Below, one piece after another: positions 62,223 through 64,000 of a stretch of DNA of 64,000 bases. Below the pieces are notes generated by a model. It worked only from the letters and a program-made list of their open reading frames with translations, was not told the DNA's origin and ran no database searches. Source of the DNA: JAJEFO01 sp965209045 (lineage in GTDB: Bacteria; Pseudomonadota; Alphaproteobacteria; Rhodobacterales; Rhodobacteraceae); NCBI GenBank assembly GCA_965209045.1, contig CBDBPW010000003.1, forward strand, positions 2,418,001-2,482,000, written 5' to 3'. Positions within the stretch are counted from its first letter, which is position 1, and each line of letters starts with the position of its first letter. A program made the position numbers and the translations under genes.

Positions 62223-63461
62223 TCATCGGGCACCTCCCGGCCAGGGAAGGGCCAGCGGGCGGAGAGACTCCAGGTCGACCTTGGCGTAGATCCTGGTGGT
62301 GTCGGGATGGGAATGCCCCAGGACGTCGCCGATCTCCCCGAGCGAGGCCCCGCCGTTCAGCATCTCGGTGGCCAGGCCGTGACGGAACTGGTGCGCGCCG
62401 CATGTCGGCGCGTCCACGCCGGCACGCTTGATCGCGCGACGGATGATACGGGAAATGCCGCTGGAACTCCGAATCCCCTTGAACGGGGCCAGGACATGCA
62501 GGAACACTTGGCGGCTCGAACATTGTGGCCGTCCGTGGCGCAGGTAGTCGGCGATCGCCTCGCCAACCTCCTCGGACAGGGGAAAGGTGTTGCGCCTTCC
62601 GCCCTTCGTCCTCGGTCGCAGGGTCCCGTTGACCCAGTCGATGTCATCGAGTTCAAGAAGCCGGATCTCGCTTGAGCGCAAGCCCAGCCGTGCGAGCAGC
62701 AACAGGATGGCATGGTCGCGACGGCCCGCGGTTGAACCGCGATCGATGCCGGCCAGAAGCTTGCTGACCTGGTCGGGCGAAATCCCTCGCGGTATCTGCG
62801 TCATCGACCAGTTGGCGACCACGGGAACGGCGGCGACCAGCTCCGGCCCGGCCTCGCCGAGATGGCAGGCATACCGGAGAAAGGACCGCAGCGCCGTGGT
62901 CATGAACTTCGCGCGCTTCGGGCGCAGTCCCGGCGCCATGTGATGGACGAATCCCACTACATCGCTGGCAGACAGGGACGAGAGTGTCACGGGCTCCGAA
63001 GTGAACCGGTGCTGCAGAAGGTTCCGGGCGAACGGCAGGTAGCTCGCGATCGACGCCGGCGCCAGGCCCCGTGTCTGCTGCAGGTAGCGCTCGTAGGCCT
63101 GCACGCAGCGCTCGACGTCGGTCGCCGGGCCTGCGGGCGCATCCTCGAACGAGAGCACGCCTTCCTGGCGAAGGAAATCCGTGAATTGCAGGAGCGCATG
63201 CCTGTCACCATTGCATGGTCGCAATCGCTGCCGCCGATATCTCAGGTATCGATCCGTGTGGTCCGGCGTGACTTCGGCGATTGCGATGGCTTCCTGCTTC
63301 AGCCATTGGCTGAAACTGGCTGCCAGCAGAACCTTGCCACGGGCCGTACGCGGCGCGTAGCCCTGCGCGTTCACCCAATCCGCAAACGCATCGAGCCAGG
63401 CCGCCAGGGGACCTTCGCGCCAATGCGGACGAACAAGTTGACTGTCTTTGACATGCTTCAT
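62223..63461 (-). CDS. ritA: RitA tyrosine recombinase, outer RIT
   Basis: 412 residues. Catalytic residues: LGLRSSEIRLL (Arg), TKGGRRNTFPL (Lys region), GAHQFRHGLATEML (HxxR), VLGHSHPDTT (His) and RIYAKVDL (Tyr). Shares the long RitA N terminus with the inner copy but is clearly divergent. Intact, so the outer element has lost only ritB function. Confidence 0.92.
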   Translation of the reverse strand: MKHVKDSQLVRPHWREGPLAAWLDAFADWVNAQGYAPRTARGKVLLAASFSQWLKQEAIAIAEVTPDHTDRYLRYRRQRLRPCNGDRHALLQFTDFLRQEGVLSFEDAPAGPATDVERCVQAYERYLQQTRGLAPASIASYLPFARNLLQHRFTSEPVTLSSLSASDVVGFVHHMAPGLRPKRAKFMTTALRSFLRYACHLGEAGPELVAAVPVVANWSMTQIPRGISPDQVSKLLAGIDRGSTAGRRDHAILLLLARLGLRSSEIRLLELDDIDWVNGTLRPRTKGGRRNTFPLSEEVGEAIADYLRHGRPQCSSRQVFLHVLAPFKGIRSSSGISRIIRRAIKRAGVDAPTCGAHQFRHGLATEMLNGGASLGEIGDVLGHSHPDTTRIYAKVDLESLRPLALPWPGGAR

Positions 63462-63560
63462 TGCGAACTCCTTTCCTCGTTGAGGGTCGACAGGTGGAGT
63501 TCGGATTATGTCGTGTAGCGGTCGTAAACTTCCTTTGAAATGCAGGGAGGAATCGAATTT

Positions 63561-63588
63561 GCCCGAGATAAGATTCTACCCGAGATAG
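63561..63588 (-). repeat. Right terminal inverted repeat, outer RIT
   Basis: Perfect inverted copy of 56733-56760; reads CCCGAGATA twice on the plus strand, 17 bp apart. Confidence 0.92.
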
Positions 63589-63594
63589 TGGCGG
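63589..63594 (+). repeat. 6-bp target duplication TGGCGG, right of outer RIT
   Basis: Direct copy of 56727-56732. Confidence 0.7.
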
Positions 63595-63633
63595 ACACGA
63601 TGCGCGGCGTGAGCCATGCCGATCCGTGTCCGG

Positions 63634-63894
63634 TCAGCCCTTGATGGATTCCTCCGGCGTCGGCGGCACATTTGGCGCATGATCAAGAAGCCTCGTCATT
63701 TCGCCGCGCTTTGCCTTGCCGGCACGCACTATCAAGAAATCTTCAGCCGTCTCCACCGCCCCGATCTTCTGCGCAACGGCCGAAACGATCCACTGGTTGA
63801 GTGACACGCTGTCCTCCCTGGCAAGACGTGCCGCCGTCTCCTTGAGCGAACGCGGCAGTTGCAGCGGGTACTTGTAGCGTTGGGTCCGTATCAT
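63634..63894 (-). CDS. HicB-like ribbon-helix-helix antitoxin
   Basis: 86 residues. YPLQLPRSLKETAARLARED then SVSLNQWIVSAVAQKIGA is the ribbon-helix-helix pattern of HicB/Arc-type antitoxins ('lpl.lp.sL...a..la...g.SlNqwi..ala.ki'). The rest is an acidic-to-neutral tail for toxin binding. It starts within the stop of a PIN-family gene (ATGA at 63891-63894), so the toxin comes first in this operon. Its 3' end is 46 bp outside the outer RIT. Confidence 0.82.
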   Translation of the reverse strand: MIRTQRYKYPLQLPRSLKETAARLAREDSVSLNQWIVSAVAQKIGAVETAEDFLIVRAGKAKRGEMTRLLDHAPNVPPTPEESIKG

Positions 63895-64000
63895 GTGTTC
63901 AGCCTCCTGACGATCTCTCCCGGCGTTGCAATGGGCACGCCCAGCCGCAGGGCCCGGCGGAAATCCCTGACGTTGTGCGTCACGATTGCCTCCGCCCCTC
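63891..64000 (-). CDS. PIN-family toxin, C-terminal end (5' part outside window)
   Basis: The last 35 codons on the minus strand read GAEAIVTHNVRDFRRALRLG and then VPIATPGEIVRRL, the end of a PIN_3-type 'putative toxin component, PIN family': the Thr-His-Asn...Asp-Phe strand carries the last acidic residue of the active site. The stop overlaps the HicB-like start. The bulk of the gene lies beyond the window. Confidence 0.75.
   Translation of the reverse strand, partial: GAEAIVTHNVRDFRRALRLGVPIATPGEIVRRLNT

Larger units (their letters stand above)
61435..62226 (-). pseudogene. ritB: RitB of outer RIT, N-terminal fragment (interrupted)
   Basis: Start ATG 62226 overlaps the outer ritA stop (ATGA). 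The true ritB part runs to about 61474 and has SGLRVGEARNLELRDVD (catalytic Arg), RGAKFGRDRLVPLHGTT (Lys) and GPRLHDLRH. The frame then enters the inner RIT end and stops after 12 foreign residues (NSGIFFIPYSS). The His and Tyr needed for catalysis are on the other side of the insertion (57843-58037). Confidence 0.9.
56733..63588 (-). mobile_element. Outer RIT (recombinase in trio) element
   Basis: Bounded by 28-bp perfect inverted repeats (56733-56760 and 63561-63588) and 6-bp TGGCGG direct repeats. It encodes ritA (62223-63461), a split ritB (N-part 61474-62226, C-part 57843-58037) and ritC (56848-57846), all on the minus strand with ATGA overlaps. The inner RIT (58039-61471 plus one 6-bp duplication) is inserted in ritB; without it the outer element is about 3.4 kb. 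RIT elements are known as three adjacent, co-oriented tyrosine recombinase genes between inverted repeats. Confidence 0.88.

Noticed and set aside
56733..63588. Possible CRISPR array or integron because of repeated motifs and integrases
   Set aside because: The repeats are pairs of terminal inverted repeats, not regularly spaced units; there are no attC-like cassettes and the recombinases form trios.

Overview
This is a GC-rich, gene-dense window from an alphaproteobacterium, most likely a member of or close to the Rhodobacterales. The evidence is gene content and order: tmk-holB-tatD-MBL hydrolase, ihfB-lapA-trpF, accD-folC, sseA-GNAT-aminotransferase, cdd-deoA-deoB-upp, a PrpE-type synthetase, and a tRNA-Met(CAT) of alphaproteobacterial type. 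This assignment is inference from arrangement; no database was searched.

Layout. 1-5.3 kb: end of tmk, holB, a TatD DNase, an MBL phosphodiesterase, an AEC permease and a beta-propeller protein. 5.3-6.65 kb: a gene-poor GC-rich gap holding a decayed-looking Cys-rich small ORF. 6.65-11.5 kb: a defence block, namely an AbiEi/AbiEii type IV toxin-antitoxin pair with a palindromic operator, followed by a 1,042-residue PLD-helicase-DUF3427 protein. 11.9-16.2 kb: a double NTF2-like protein, a peroxiredoxin, an IS110-type transposase remnant, a Gfo/Idh/MocA oxidoreductase and truA. 16.2-16.9 kb: a PIN/Phd toxin-antitoxin pair with its own operator. 17.4-27.4 kb: housekeeping genes (hemF, ileS, ogt, a GFA protein, a class A PBP, trpF, lapA, ihfB, a HIT protein, a zf-CHCC protein).

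27.4-29.45 kb: a complete IS1634-type insertion sequence with long imperfect terminal inverted repeats; its left end supplies the stop codon of the zf-CHCC gene. 29.6-33.7 kb: ilvD, accD, folC. 33.7-41.8 kb: a TauE/SafE permease, then a LysR-controlled solute catabolism cluster (a Bug-type binding protein, a TctA-TctB fusion permease and two tandem MmgE/PrpD proteins) with a hairpin between the binding-protein and permease genes. 42-45.7 kb: an aromatic/aspartate aminotransferase, a GNAT enzyme, a mercaptopyruvate sulfurtransferase and a membrane protein that looks like a metal-less M48 peptidase. 45.8-49.4 kb: the pyrimidine salvage operon cdd-deoA-deoB-upp. 49.6-56.4 kb: maeB, prpE, nadK, glyA and tRNA-Met.

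56.7-63.6 kb is the most striking region: two nested 'recombinase in trio' (RIT) elements. The outer element (56733-63588) has 28-bp perfect terminal inverted repeats and a 6-bp TGGCGG direct repeat on each side. Its middle recombinase gene is split, immediately after the HDLRH catalytic motif, by an inner element of almost the same size (about 3.4 kb) that carries its own three overlapping tyrosine-recombinase genes, different 27-bp inverted repeats and a 6-bp TGGCGA duplication. Removing the inner element and one TGGCGA copy restores the reading frame exactly. In both elements each end is built from two copies of a short motif 17 bp apart. The window closes with a HicB-like antitoxin and the C-terminal end of a PIN-family toxin.
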